Shown here piece by piece: positions 1-5,806 of a DNA stretch of 8,796 bases. Positions within the stretch are counted from its first letter, which is position 1. Every line of letters begins with the position of its first letter. The stretch comes from Paracoccaceae bacterium (GTDB taxonomy: Bacteria > Pseudomonadota > Alphaproteobacteria > Rhodobacterales > Rhodobacteraceae). The position numbers and the translations under genes are program-made. The stretch lies in the NCBI GenBank assembly GCA_015487255.1, contig WFQA01000085.1, positions 1 through 8,796 of the forward strand. Reading direction: 5' to 3'. A model generated the notes under the pieces. The model searched no databases. It had not been told where the DNA came from and saw nothing but the letters and a program-made list of their open reading frames with translations.

Positions 1-1666
1 CGCCAACGGCCAGCGAGCGCGAGCCATAGGTGCCCATGCCCATCGGCACTTTGGAGGTATCGCCATGCACGATGTCGATCATGCTTTCATCTATCCCCAG
101 CATTTCAGCCACCACTTGCGGGAAGGTGGTCTCATGCCCCTGCCCGTGGCTGTGCGAGCCGGTCATCACCGCAATCGAGCCGGTGGCGGTGACCCGCACG
201 GTGGCGCTCTCGTAAAGCCCGGCGCGGGCGCCAAGCTGGCCCACGAGGTTGCTCGGCGCAATGCCGCAAGCCTCGATATAGCAGTTGATGCCAAGGCCAC
301 GGCGCCTGCCTTTGGCCTCACTTTCGGCCTTGCGGGCGGCAAAACCGGCGATGTCGGCGATTTCGATCAGCTTATCCATGGTGGCAGCGTAATTGCCGGT
401 GTCATATTCCACCGCTACCGGGGTGGCATAGGGGTATTGGTCGGGCTGGATGAAGTTTTTGCGCCGGATGGTGACCGGGTCCATCCCCAGCTCCCGTGCG
501 GCTTTGTCGATCACCCGCTCAAGCTGATAGGTGGCCTCGGGGCGGCCGGCGCCCCGGTAAGCATCCACCGGCACGGTGTTGGTGAACACCGCGCGCACAT
601 TCACATAAACATGCGGCGTGGTATAGGTGCCGGCCATCAGGGTGCCGTGCAGCCATGTGGGCACACTTGGCGCGAAGGTGGAGAGATATGCCCCCATATT
701 GGCCAAGGTATCCGTGCGCAGCGCGAGGAACTTGCCCTCGGCATCCAGCGCCAGCTCGATCTTGGTGACGTGGTCGCGGCCATGGGCATCCGAGATGAAG
801 GCTTCCGAGCGGTCGGCTGTCCATTTAACCGGGCGGCCAACGGCCTTGGCGGCGAAGGTGCAAAACGCCTCTTCGGCATAGTGGAAGATTTTGGTGCCAA
901 AGCCGCCCCCGACATCGGGCGCAATGACGCGCAGCTTGTGCTCGGGGATACCAAGCACAAAAGCCCCCATCAGCAGGCGGATCACATGCGGGTTCTGGCT
1001 GGTGGTATAAAGCGTGTGCTCTTCATCGGCGGCGTCAAAATCGCCAATGGCAACGCGCGGTTCCATCGGGTTGGCGATCAGGCGGTTGTTGACCAGCTCC
1101 AGCGTGGTCACATGGTGGGCTTTGTCAAAAGCGGCATCCACATCGGCCTTTTCACTGCCCAAGGCCCAGTCATAGCAAAGGTTTGAGGTCAGTTCGTCAT
1201 GCACCTTGGTGGTGCTGTCTGCCAGTGCGGCCTTCATATCGACCACGGCGGGCAGTTCCTCGATGTCGATCTCCAGCACTTCGGCGGCATCGCGGGCCTG
1301 TTCGAGGCTTTCGGCCACAACCACGGCGATCGGGTCCCCCACATGGCGGACCTTGCCCTGGGCCAGCACCGGGTGGGCCGGCTCCTGCATCACTTCGCCG
1401 AAACGGTCGGTTATCTGCCAGCCGCAGGGCACACCGCCAACGCCTTCAAAATCTGCGCCGGTGAATATTTTCACCACGCCGGGCATGGCCTCGGCGGCAC
1501 TGCTGTCAATACTGTTGATCTTGCCATGCGCCACTTCAGAGCGCACAAAATAGGCGTAGGTCTGGTTGTGGAGGTTGATATCGTCGGTATATTTCCCCTT
1601 GCCGGTCAAAAACCTGACATCCTCGCGCCGCTTTGAGCTGGCGCCAATTCCTTGGTCCTTAGGCAT
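1..1666 (-). CDS. Molybdenum hydroxylase large subunit, form II CoxL-like (C-terminus cut off by window edge)
   Basis: Molybdopterin-binding catalytic subunit of the xanthine dehydrogenase / aerobic CO dehydrogenase family. The frame is open from an ATG at 1666 to the left edge: 555 residues of a protein that usually has about 770-800. Visible family motifs are VGGGFGTK at residues 252-259, AYRGAGR at 369-375, GQGHET at 508-513 and GTYGSRS at 545-551. AYRGAGR is the form II signature; true CO-oxidising form I CoxL carries AYxCSFR with the active-site cysteine, so CO oxidation is doubtful. The conserved catalytic glutamate near the C-terminus lies outside the window. The start is supported by GGGAGAA a few bases upstream and by the 12-bp gap to the small-subunit stop, which indicates one operon. 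The S-then-L order matches form II clusters, where an FAD subunit often follows, here off the edge. The substrate is unknown; purines, aldehydes or N-heterocycles are possible. Confidence 0.93.
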   Translation of the reverse strand, partial: MPKDQGIGASSKRREDVRFLTGKGKYTDDINLHNQTYAYFVRSEVAHGKINSIDSSAAEAMPGVVKIFTGADFEGVGGVPCGWQITDRFGEVMQEPAHPVLAQGKVRHVGDPIAVVVAESLEQARDAAEVLEIDIEELPAVVDMKAALADSTTKVHDELTSNLCYDWALGSEKADVDAAFDKAHHVTTLELVNNRLIANPMEPRVAIGDFDAADEEHTLYTTSQNPHVIRLLMGAFVLGIPEHKLRVIAPDVGGGFGTKIFHYAEEAFCTFAAKAVGRPVKWTADRSEAFISDAHGRDHVTKIELALDAEGKFLALRTDTLANMGAYLSTFAPSVPTWLHGTLMAGTYTTPHVYVNVRAVFTNTVPVDAYRGAGRPEATYQLERVIDKAARELGMDPVTIRRKNFIQPDQYPYATPVAVEYDTGNYAATMDKLIEIADIAGFAARKAESEAKGRRRGLGINCYIEACGIAPSNLVGQLGARAGLYESATVRVTATGSIAVMTGSHSHGQGHETTFPQVVAEMLGIDESMIDIVHGDTSKVPMGMGTYGSRSLAVG

Positions 1667-1678
1667 AATCTTTCTCCC

Positions 1679-2146
1679 TTAGCTCAGCGCGCTTGCGGCG
1701 GCCTGAATGGATTTCACGATATTGTGGTAACCGGTGCAGCGGCAGATATTGCCATCCAGATGATGGCGGATCTCGGCCTCTGACGGGTTGCTGTTCTCGG
1801 CCAGCAGCGCTGAAGCCGCCATCACCATGCCCGGTGTGCAAAAGCCGCATTGCAGCCCGTGATGCTCCTGAAAGGCGGCCTGAATAACCCCGAGAGAGCC
1901 GTCCCCATTGGCCATGCCCTCGATTGTGCTGACATCGCCACCATTGGCCTCAACGGCCAGCATGGCGCAAGATTTTACCATTTTACCATCCACATGCACG
2001 GTGCAGGCACCGCACTGGCTGGTGTCACAACCGACATGGGTGCCGGTAAGGTGCAGCGATTCGCGAATAAAATCGACGAGCAAAGTGCGCCCTTCGACCT
2101 CTCCGCTGACGGCTTTGCCGTTTACGGTCATCGATATTTTGGTCAT
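1679..2146 (-). CDS. Molybdenum hydroxylase 2Fe-2S small subunit (CoxS/XdhA-like)
   Basis: Iron-sulfur electron-transfer subunit that passes electrons from the molybdenum site to the flavin subunit. The 155-residue length is typical of the family. The N-terminal plant-ferredoxin-like cluster uses Cys40, Cys45, Cys48 and Cys60 (GCDTSQCGACTV region). The C-terminal helical domain binds the second 2Fe-2S cluster through Cys100, Cys103, Cys135 and Cys137 (QCGFCTPG and ICRCTGY). All eight ligands are present. The reading frame is open further upstream, but the ATG at 2146 is chosen because AGGGAGA lies just before it and the protein then begins as family members do (MTKISMTVNGK). It is the first gene of the minus-strand operon; the large subunit starts 12 bp after its stop. 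It probably acts in the cytoplasm, as no signal peptide is seen. Confidence 0.95.
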   Translation of the reverse strand: MTKISMTVNGKAVSGEVEGRTLLVDFIRESLHLTGTHVGCDTSQCGACTVHVDGKMVKSCAMLAVEANGGDVSTIEGMANGDGSLGVIQAAFQEHHGLQCGFCTPGMVMAASALLAENSNPSEAEIRHHLDGNICRCTGYHNIVKSIQAAASALS

Positions 2147-2295
2147 ATCTTCTCCCTGATACGTAGTTTGGTTTTTGTTTTTTTTACCAAAATGCAGTTT
2201 GCAACCATTTTGCCGCAGGTCAAAGGATTTTTTTGCAACGGCTGGCAAAAGCCAACAAAAGGCTGGATTTCGCGCATATATCGGCCGTGCGGACC

Positions 2296-2449
2296 GCCGA
2301 GCGCAGCGAGGCCAAGGCCGGCGAGGAGGGGGCGCTTGCGCAGCAAGGGTCTGCTCCGAGGCGGGACCAACTGGTTGAAGGGCGAGGATTTCGACTGGCC
2401 GGGATGCTGGTGCCACCGTGCCGGTGGCCATGGCCCCGCTGCGCTCGGC
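2296..2449. repeat. Imperfect 24-bp inverted repeat, arms 2296-2319 and 2426-2449
   Basis: The left arm begins GCCGAGCGCAGCGAGG; the reverse complement of the right arm begins GCCGAGCGCAGCGGGG. The arms match at 22 of 24 positions and are separated by 106 bp. The intervening DNA has no gene. This could be a small non-autonomous or dispersed intergenic repeat, or the remains of one; other copies cannot be checked in this window. Confidence 0.5.
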
Positions 2450-2462
2450 CCCCATCCCGGCC
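2397..2462. repeat. Nested palindromes: 10-bp inverted repeat enclosing a 6-bp hairpin
   Basis: GGCCGGGATG at 2397-2406 is the exact reverse complement of CATCCCGGCC at 2453-2462. Inside lies a second hairpin, GCCACC (2412-2417), loop GTGCC, GGTGGC (2423-2428). This overlaps the right arm of the larger 2296-2449 repeat, so alternative folds are possible. Confidence 0.5.
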
Positions 2463-2478
2463 TTCCCCACGGGGAAGG
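2461..2478. repeat. Compact GC-rich palindrome
   Basis: CCTTCCCC at 2461-2468 faces GGGGAAGG at 2471-2478, giving a perfect hairpin (7 bp with a 4-nt loop if the innermost pair is left open). No T run follows on either strand, so it is not a classical intrinsic terminator. It ends the structured block of the intergenic region. Confidence 0.5.
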
Positions 2479-2540
2479 GGCGCAAAGTGAAAGGGCGATG
2501 ATTAAACCGCCATTATTGGTTGCGGTTGTCAATCCGGGGT

Positions 2541-2569
2541 TTGCAATCCGCCGTGCAATTGGGTATGCC
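2541..2569 (+). promoter_or_regulatory. Possible weak sigma-70 promoter for mce
   Basis: TTGCAA at 2541-2546 and TATGCC at 2564-2569 are separated by 17 bp, placing a start site about 15-20 bp before the mce ATG. Matches to consensus are only partial (4 of 6 and 3 of 6), so this is a candidate by position more than by sequence. Confidence 0.22.
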
Positions 2570-2593
2570 AAGCACAATTCAGGGAGATGTCGA

Positions 2594-2992
2594 ATGATCG
2601 GAAACCTCAACCATGTGGCCATAGCGGTGCCCGATCTTGACAGGGCCATCGCCACCTATCGGGATATGCTCGGGGCCAAAGTGGGGGCACCGCAGGACGA
2701 GCCGGCACACGGGGTGACGGTTGTATTCATCTCCCTGCCCAATACCAAGATCGAGCTGCTCTACCCACTTGGGGAAAACAGCCCGATAAGAGGTTTTTTG
2801 GCAAAAAACCCCTCGGGGGGCATTCACCATATCTGCTATGAAGTGGCGGATATAAACGCCGCCCGCGACAAGCTGGTCTCTGGTGGTGCCCGGGTGCTCG
2901 GGGATATAAAGACCGGGGCGCATGGCAAGCCGGTGTTGTTTTTGCACCCGAAAGATTTTAACGGAACCCTAGTGGAGCTAGAACAGATATGA
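2594..2992 (+). CDS. mce: Methylmalonyl-CoA epimerase (VOC family)
   Basis: Interconverts (R)- and (S)-methylmalonyl-CoA in the cytoplasm, linking propionyl-CoA carboxylase to methylmalonyl-CoA mutase. The 132-residue length is normal. It is a two-module vicinal-oxygen-chelate fold: the first module begins LNHVAIAVPDL, the second GGIHHICYEV. The metal ligands expected for the family can be seen as His7, Glu54 (in KIELLYP), His79 and Glu128 (in GTLVELEQ); the second ligand is Gln in some relatives, so that assignment is by alignment from memory. The frame is open far upstream, but ATG 2594 has AGGGAG at 2581-2586 at good spacing and gives the standard N-terminus. The stop overlaps the DUF1467 start by 4 bp, so the two are probably translationally coupled. 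No other propionate-pathway gene is in the window. Confidence 0.92.
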   Translation: MIGNLNHVAIAVPDLDRAIATYRDMLGAKVGAPQDEPAHGVTVVFISLPNTKIELLYPLGENSPIRGFLAKNPSGGIHHICYEVADINAARDKLVSGGARVLGDIKTGAHGKPVLFLHPKDFNGTLVELEQI

Positions 2993-3252
2993 CCATAACT
3001 TCCGCCCTCGTGCTTTTTGCCGTAATCTGGTTTATGCTGCTGATGATGGCCCTGCCCATCCGCCAGCGCTCGCAGCAAGAAACCGGAGAGCGGGTGCCAG
3101 GCACCCCGGCTTCGGCCCCGGTCAACCCGATGGTAGGCAAAAAGATGTTTTGGGTGACGGTGGTAACCGTGATTCTCTGGCTGCCGCTGGTATTGCTGAT
3201 TATCTATGGCCCGTTCACCATCAAGGATCTGGATTTCTATGGGCGGATGTAG
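2989..3252 (+). CDS. DUF1467 family small membrane protein
   Basis: An 87-residue inner-membrane protein with two predicted helices, about residues 3-23 and 54-73, joined by a polar loop containing the characteristic GERVPGTPASAP segment. That loop and the overall length are typical of DUF1467, a family of unknown function from Alphaproteobacteria often found directly after mce. The start ATG shares ATGA with the mce stop, and the AG-rich stretch GGAG at 2974-2977 is rather far upstream, so translation probably depends on coupling to mce. The conserved pairing suggests a role connected with methylmalonyl-CoA metabolism, but no biochemical function can be read from the sequence. Confidence 0.88.
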   Translation: MTITSALVLFAVIWFMLLMMALPIRQRSQQETGERVPGTPASAPVNPMVGKKMFWVTVVTVILWLPLVLLIIYGPFTIKDLDFYGRM

Positions 3253-3269
3253 TGCATAAGCCTGTAATC

Positions 3270-3293
3270 CGGCCTTTGCCGAAGGGCAAGCCG
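3270..3293 (+). terminator. Bulged hairpin after the DUF1467 gene, possible weak terminator
   Basis: CGGC (3270-3273) pairs with GCCG (3290-3293), and TTGCC (3276-3280) with GGCAA (3285-3289), with a CT bulge and GAAG loop. It lies 17 bp past the DUF1467 stop, in a convergent spacer where a terminator is expected. There is no T run, so intrinsic termination is uncertain. Confidence 0.3.
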
Positions 3294-3374
3294 ACATGAT
3301 GCGCTATCTGACCCCGCGGGGGGCAAAATACCGTTCGGCGAATTGCGGATAGTTACCCTGCCGGCAGAGATGGT

Positions 3375-3399
3375 GGTGCGTGGGAACCACGCACCCTAC
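3375..3399 (-). repeat. REP-like hairpin with GTAG head; may also act as terminator
   Basis: On the minus strand GTAG (3399-3396) directly precedes a perfect 9-bp stem, GGTGCGTGG, a TTC loop and CCACGCACC (3395-3375). A GTAG tetranucleotide before a GC-rich palindrome is the described layout of REP elements mobilised by RAYT (TnpA-REP) proteins. The hairpin starts 7 bp after the aminotransferase stop, in a convergent spacer, so it may also block read-through or protect the mRNA 3' end. No T run follows. Confidence 0.45.
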
Positions 3400-3402
3400 G
3401 GC

Positions 3403-4611
3403 TCAGGACGCGATCAGCATCCGGGCTTCGGTCACGCAATCCAGAATAAACGCAACCGTTTCATCCAGCTCATTGCGGCTCATCCCAACGGGCAGCCGAA
3501 TATCACACGCGCGTTTCAGCATGGCACGGGTGATCGGCAGCTCGGGCACATTGCCGATGAACTTCCAGTTCCAGAACACCCGGGCGTTATCACCCTGCAT
3601 GCCAAAAATGCTTATAGGGTTGCCCCGCGCGGTGGAAATTTCCATCACGCGTCTGGTTTGCGCATCATCAAAGCCAACCAGATTGAACTGTAGCGAATCC
3701 GGGGCGCGGCGCTCGCGGGCATCTGCCGGCGGCACCGAGATCAGCGGCGAGGCATTCAGCTTTTCCGCCACATATTCATAATTCTCCAGCCCCTTGGCCA
3801 CGCGCGTATCGATCAACTCGATCTGTGGCCGGATCACGGCGGCGGAGAGATTGTTCATCCGCAGGTTAAACAACGGCAACAGGTTTTGGTATTTTTCAAA
3901 AGGCACCTCGGGGTGGCAATGCTTGGCCCAGTTATGCTCATAAGCGCCTGACATGAAAACCGCTTTGGCGATGATATCCGCATCATCCGTGAGCAATATG
4001 CCGCCCTCGCCGCCATTGACCATTTTGTAGCTCTGAAAGCTAAAGCATCCCACCGCGCCGATCGTGCCGATCTTGCGGTTGTTCCACAGGGTGCCCAGCG
4101 AATGGGCCGCATCTTCGATCAGGGGCACATCTTGCGCATCACACAACGCCTTGATCATATCCATGTCAGAGGTATGCCCGCGCATATGCGAGATCACCAC
4201 TGCCTTGATATTGCCGTTCAGCTTGGCCTCGAAATCAGCCATGTCAATGCGCAGATCATCCCCGACCTCAACCAAGATCGGCAGCGCACCGGCATTGACC
4301 ACCGCGCTGGGCACGGCGGCAAAGGTCCAGGCCGGGATCAGCACCTGATCACCGGTGCCAATGCCAACCGTAAGCAGGGAAAGGTAAATCGCCGATGAGG
4401 CCGAATTGACCGCCAACGCATATTTGCTACCCATATAAGCGGCAAATTCCTTTTCCAGCAGGGTGACCTGCGAGGGGTTGTCCTTGGCCGCCGTATAGCG
4501 AAACAGATCACCGCTCTCCAGCAGCCCGTCTATCACCCCACGGGCGGATTGGGGTATCGGTTCCGCATCATAAACACTGCGTTTGTTTGATTGCTTATGC
4601 TTGCTCGACAT
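3403..4611 (-). CDS. DegT/DnrJ/EryC1/StrS family PLP-dependent aminotransferase
   Basis: A 402-residue fold-type I PLP enzyme of the DegT (sugar aminotransferase) family, which typically transfers an amino group from glutamate or glutamine to keto-sugars. Key residues are present: Asp167 in LIEDAAHSLG, which contacts the pyridine nitrogen, and Lys196 in SFQSYKMVNGGEGG, the PLP Schiff-base lysine. Because lysine is present, a transaminase is expected rather than a sugar dehydratase, which has histidine there. The cofactor-phosphate region is NSASSAIYLS near residues 69-78. An ATG at 4644 in the same frame has no ribosome binding site; ATG 4611 has GAGGG just upstream and is preferred. It diverges from the kinase-like gene, with 57 bp between. 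No sugar nucleotide or polysaccharide genes are near, so the substrate is unknown. The HMRGHTSDMD segment differs from the common sugar-enzyme motif. Confidence 0.9.
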   Translation of the reverse strand: MSSKHKQSNKRSVYDAEPIPQSARGVIDGLLESGDLFRYTAAKDNPSQVTLLEKEFAAYMGSKYALAVNSASSAIYLSLLTVGIGTGDQVLIPAWTFAAVPSAVVNAGALPILVEVGDDLRIDMADFEAKLNGNIKAVVISHMRGHTSDMDMIKALCDAQDVPLIEDAAHSLGTLWNNRKIGTIGAVGCFSFQSYKMVNGGEGGILLTDDADIIAKAVFMSGAYEHNWAKHCHPEVPFEKYQNLLPLFNLRMNNLSAAVIRPQIELIDTRVAKGLENYEYVAEKLNASPLISVPPADARERRAPDSLQFNLVGFDDAQTRRVMEISTARGNPISIFGMQGDNARVFWNWKFIGNVPELPITRAMLKRACDIRLPVGMSRNELDETVAFILDCVTEARMLIAS

Positions 4612-4668
4612 GGCGCCCTCGTTCTGTTTTTTTAAACATTGCATTTAATAAAAACATACAAGAGATTA
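4612..4668. promoter_or_regulatory. AT-rich divergent promoter region
   Basis: The 57-bp spacer separates two divergent genes and is much richer in A and T than its surroundings, with a T run at 4627-4633 and TTTAATAAAAA at 4644-4654. For the minus gene, TTGTAT and TTTAAA on the minus strand, 18 bp apart, are possible -35 and -10 elements. For the plus gene, TTTAAT at 4644-4649 could be a -10. Both transcripts must start here or inside the opposite gene, so control is likely shared. The individual boxes are weak guesses. Confidence 0.4.
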
Positions 4669-5691
4669 ATGATTCGCAATAGTCCCGGATTTCAGTTAGG
4701 CAAAATTCAGCCGTTTAGCGGCCAAAGCCACTCTTTTGAAAGCTCCACCTTGGCCCGTTTTAATACAAAACCACCGTCACCCGCACAGGCGCTGGCCCGG
4801 ATCGGTGAAAGCCTGGAAGAAGGTGGGCGGGACAGCCCGCTTTTGAACATCGCGCTGCTCAAGGTCTCCGGGCGCAGTGCGGTTTTCAGCGCCCGGCTTG
4901 ACGGGGAAAAGGTGGTTGTGAAACAGTTCTACCAGGCGCGGAAAGCACTGATTGTCCAGCGCCTGAAAGCCGCGCTTGATCGTGCGGCCCTGCATATGAA
5001 CGACCCATGTTTTCAAGTGATCAAACCCCTTGAAATACTGCCGGATCAAGGCATCGCCATCCTCAGCCATGCCCCCGGAAAAACCGTTGCCGCGCATCTG
5101 CCCGGCCTGCCGGCCAATGAGCGCGCGGCCCTGCTGACCAGATGCGGCGCATGGCATGTGAGCTATATCGGCAATCGCCATAAAACCGCGCGCTTCTCGG
5201 CTGATTTCTGGCATAACAATCTTTCCCAAATCTTGCCGCCGCCCATGCGGGCTGACAAAAAATACATTTTTGAAACCTTGTTGGGGGCCTTGCGCGCTGA
5301 GATCCCGCCCATTGCCGGTGCGCCCCAGATCATCGCTGCAACGCATGGTGATTTCGGGGTTGAGAACCTGATGATCGATAATGCGGTGCTCACCGGCATC
5401 GATATTGAAACAACCAGATGGATGCCGGTAGCCAGAGAAGCCGCGCGGTTTTTGGTCTGGCTGCATTCCAGCTATCCGCCCCCGGCGCAAACCATGCGGC
5501 ACGGCATATTCGAAGATGATAAAACCGCGCTCTTTGCCTCGGGTTTGATGCAAGCGGGCAATAACCCTGCTGTATTCAGGTTTTTCATCGGCCATCAATT
5601 GCTGCTGCGCTTTATGCATATGCGCGCCGACCCGGTGATTTATGAACGGCTGCTCAAGATGATCACCAATTTTCTGGGCGCACGGCCCTAA
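4669..5691 (+). CDS. Kinase-fold phosphotransferase (APH/choline kinase-like), substrate unknown
   Basis: A 340-residue protein with the signature of the aminoglycoside phosphotransferase / choline kinase branch of protein-kinase-like enzymes. The N-lobe shows a nucleotide-loop-like VSGRSAVFSARL (residues 66-77) and Lys85 in VVVKQF as the likely ATP-phosphate lysine. The catalytic loop is HGDFGVENL with His226, Asp228 (catalytic base) and Asn233. It is followed by IDIE with Asp245, the metal-binding aspartate. The first 45 or so residues are polar and unlike the core. A TTG at 4639 would extend the frame, but ATG 4669 has AAGAGA upstream and is preferred. No signal peptide or membrane helix is seen, so it is probably cytosolic. 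It diverges from the DegT aminotransferase, and the two may share a pathway, for example in amino-sugar or small-molecule modification; that is inference. It should not be read as an antibiotic-resistance gene on this evidence. Confidence 0.82.
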   Translation: MIRNSPGFQLGKIQPFSGQSHSFESSTLARFNTKPPSPAQALARIGESLEEGGRDSPLLNIALLKVSGRSAVFSARLDGEKVVVKQFYQARKALIVQRLKAALDRAALHMNDPCFQVIKPLEILPDQGIAILSHAPGKTVAAHLPGLPANERAALLTRCGAWHVSYIGNRHKTARFSADFWHNNLSQILPPPMRADKKYIFETLLGALRAEIPPIAGAPQIIAATHGDFGVENLMIDNAVLTGIDIETTRWMPVAREAARFLVWLHSSYPPPAQTMRHGIFEDDKTALFASGLMQAGNNPAVFRFFIGHQLLLRFMHMRADPVIYERLLKMITNFLGARP

Positions 5692-5745
5692 AAACCGGGG
5701 GCGTTGCCACAATGCCACTAAAACCCTGATTTTCTTAAGCAGAGA

Positions 5746-5776
5746 TTGACAATACCGGCTTTCGGTGCGCTTAAAT
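5746..5776 (+). promoter_or_regulatory. Probable sigma-70 promoter of the LIV-type transporter operon
   Basis: A perfect TTGACA at 5746-5751 is followed after 19 bp by TTAAAT at 5771-5776 (4 of 6 to consensus). The predicted transcript would begin about 25 bp before the binding-protein ATG. The spacing is longer than the usual 17 bp, which may weaken the promoter or point to an activator. The spacer before it, 5692-5745, shows no clear terminator for the upstream kinase-like gene. Confidence 0.45.
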
Positions 5777-5806
5777 ACAGCCGCAAAACACAACGGGGAG
5801 AGAATG

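Larger units (their letters stand above)
2147..2593. other. Divergent intergenic region between molybdenum hydroxylase operon and mce
   Basis: No convincing gene in 447 bp; the open frames crossing it are extensions or shadows of neighbours. The half near the small subunit (about 2150-2280) is AT-rich with a long T run at 2171-2185 and probably holds the minus-strand promoter. A TTGACC reading on the minus strand (2223-2218) could be a -35 element, but no good -10 follows it. The half near mce (about 2296-2478) is GC-rich and full of inverted repeats, listed separately. The last 100 bp lead into mce. Confidence 0.6.

Noticed and set aside
65..1186. A 373-codon plus-strand open frame opposite the large subunit
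   Set aside because: It lies antisense to a gene with unmistakable molybdenum hydroxylase motifs, has no ribosome binding site or recognisable domain, and is explained by GC-rich codon bias leaving the opposite strand open.
2147..2485. N-terminal extension of the small subunit to 268 residues
   Set aside because: The extension is proline- and arginine-rich, unlike the family, and crosses the inverted-repeat block. The ATG at 2146 has a strong ribosome binding site and the standard N-terminus.
1850..2593. Upstream extension of the epimerase frame to 380 residues
   Set aside because: It would overlap the small-subunit gene on the other strand and has no family similarity. ATG 2594 with AGGGAG gives the normal-length protein.
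4669..5691. Reading the kinase-fold gene as an aminoglycoside resistance gene
   Set aside because: Only the general catalytic motifs of the fold are present; these are shared by many metabolic kinases. Nothing in the sequence or neighbours points to antibiotic modification.
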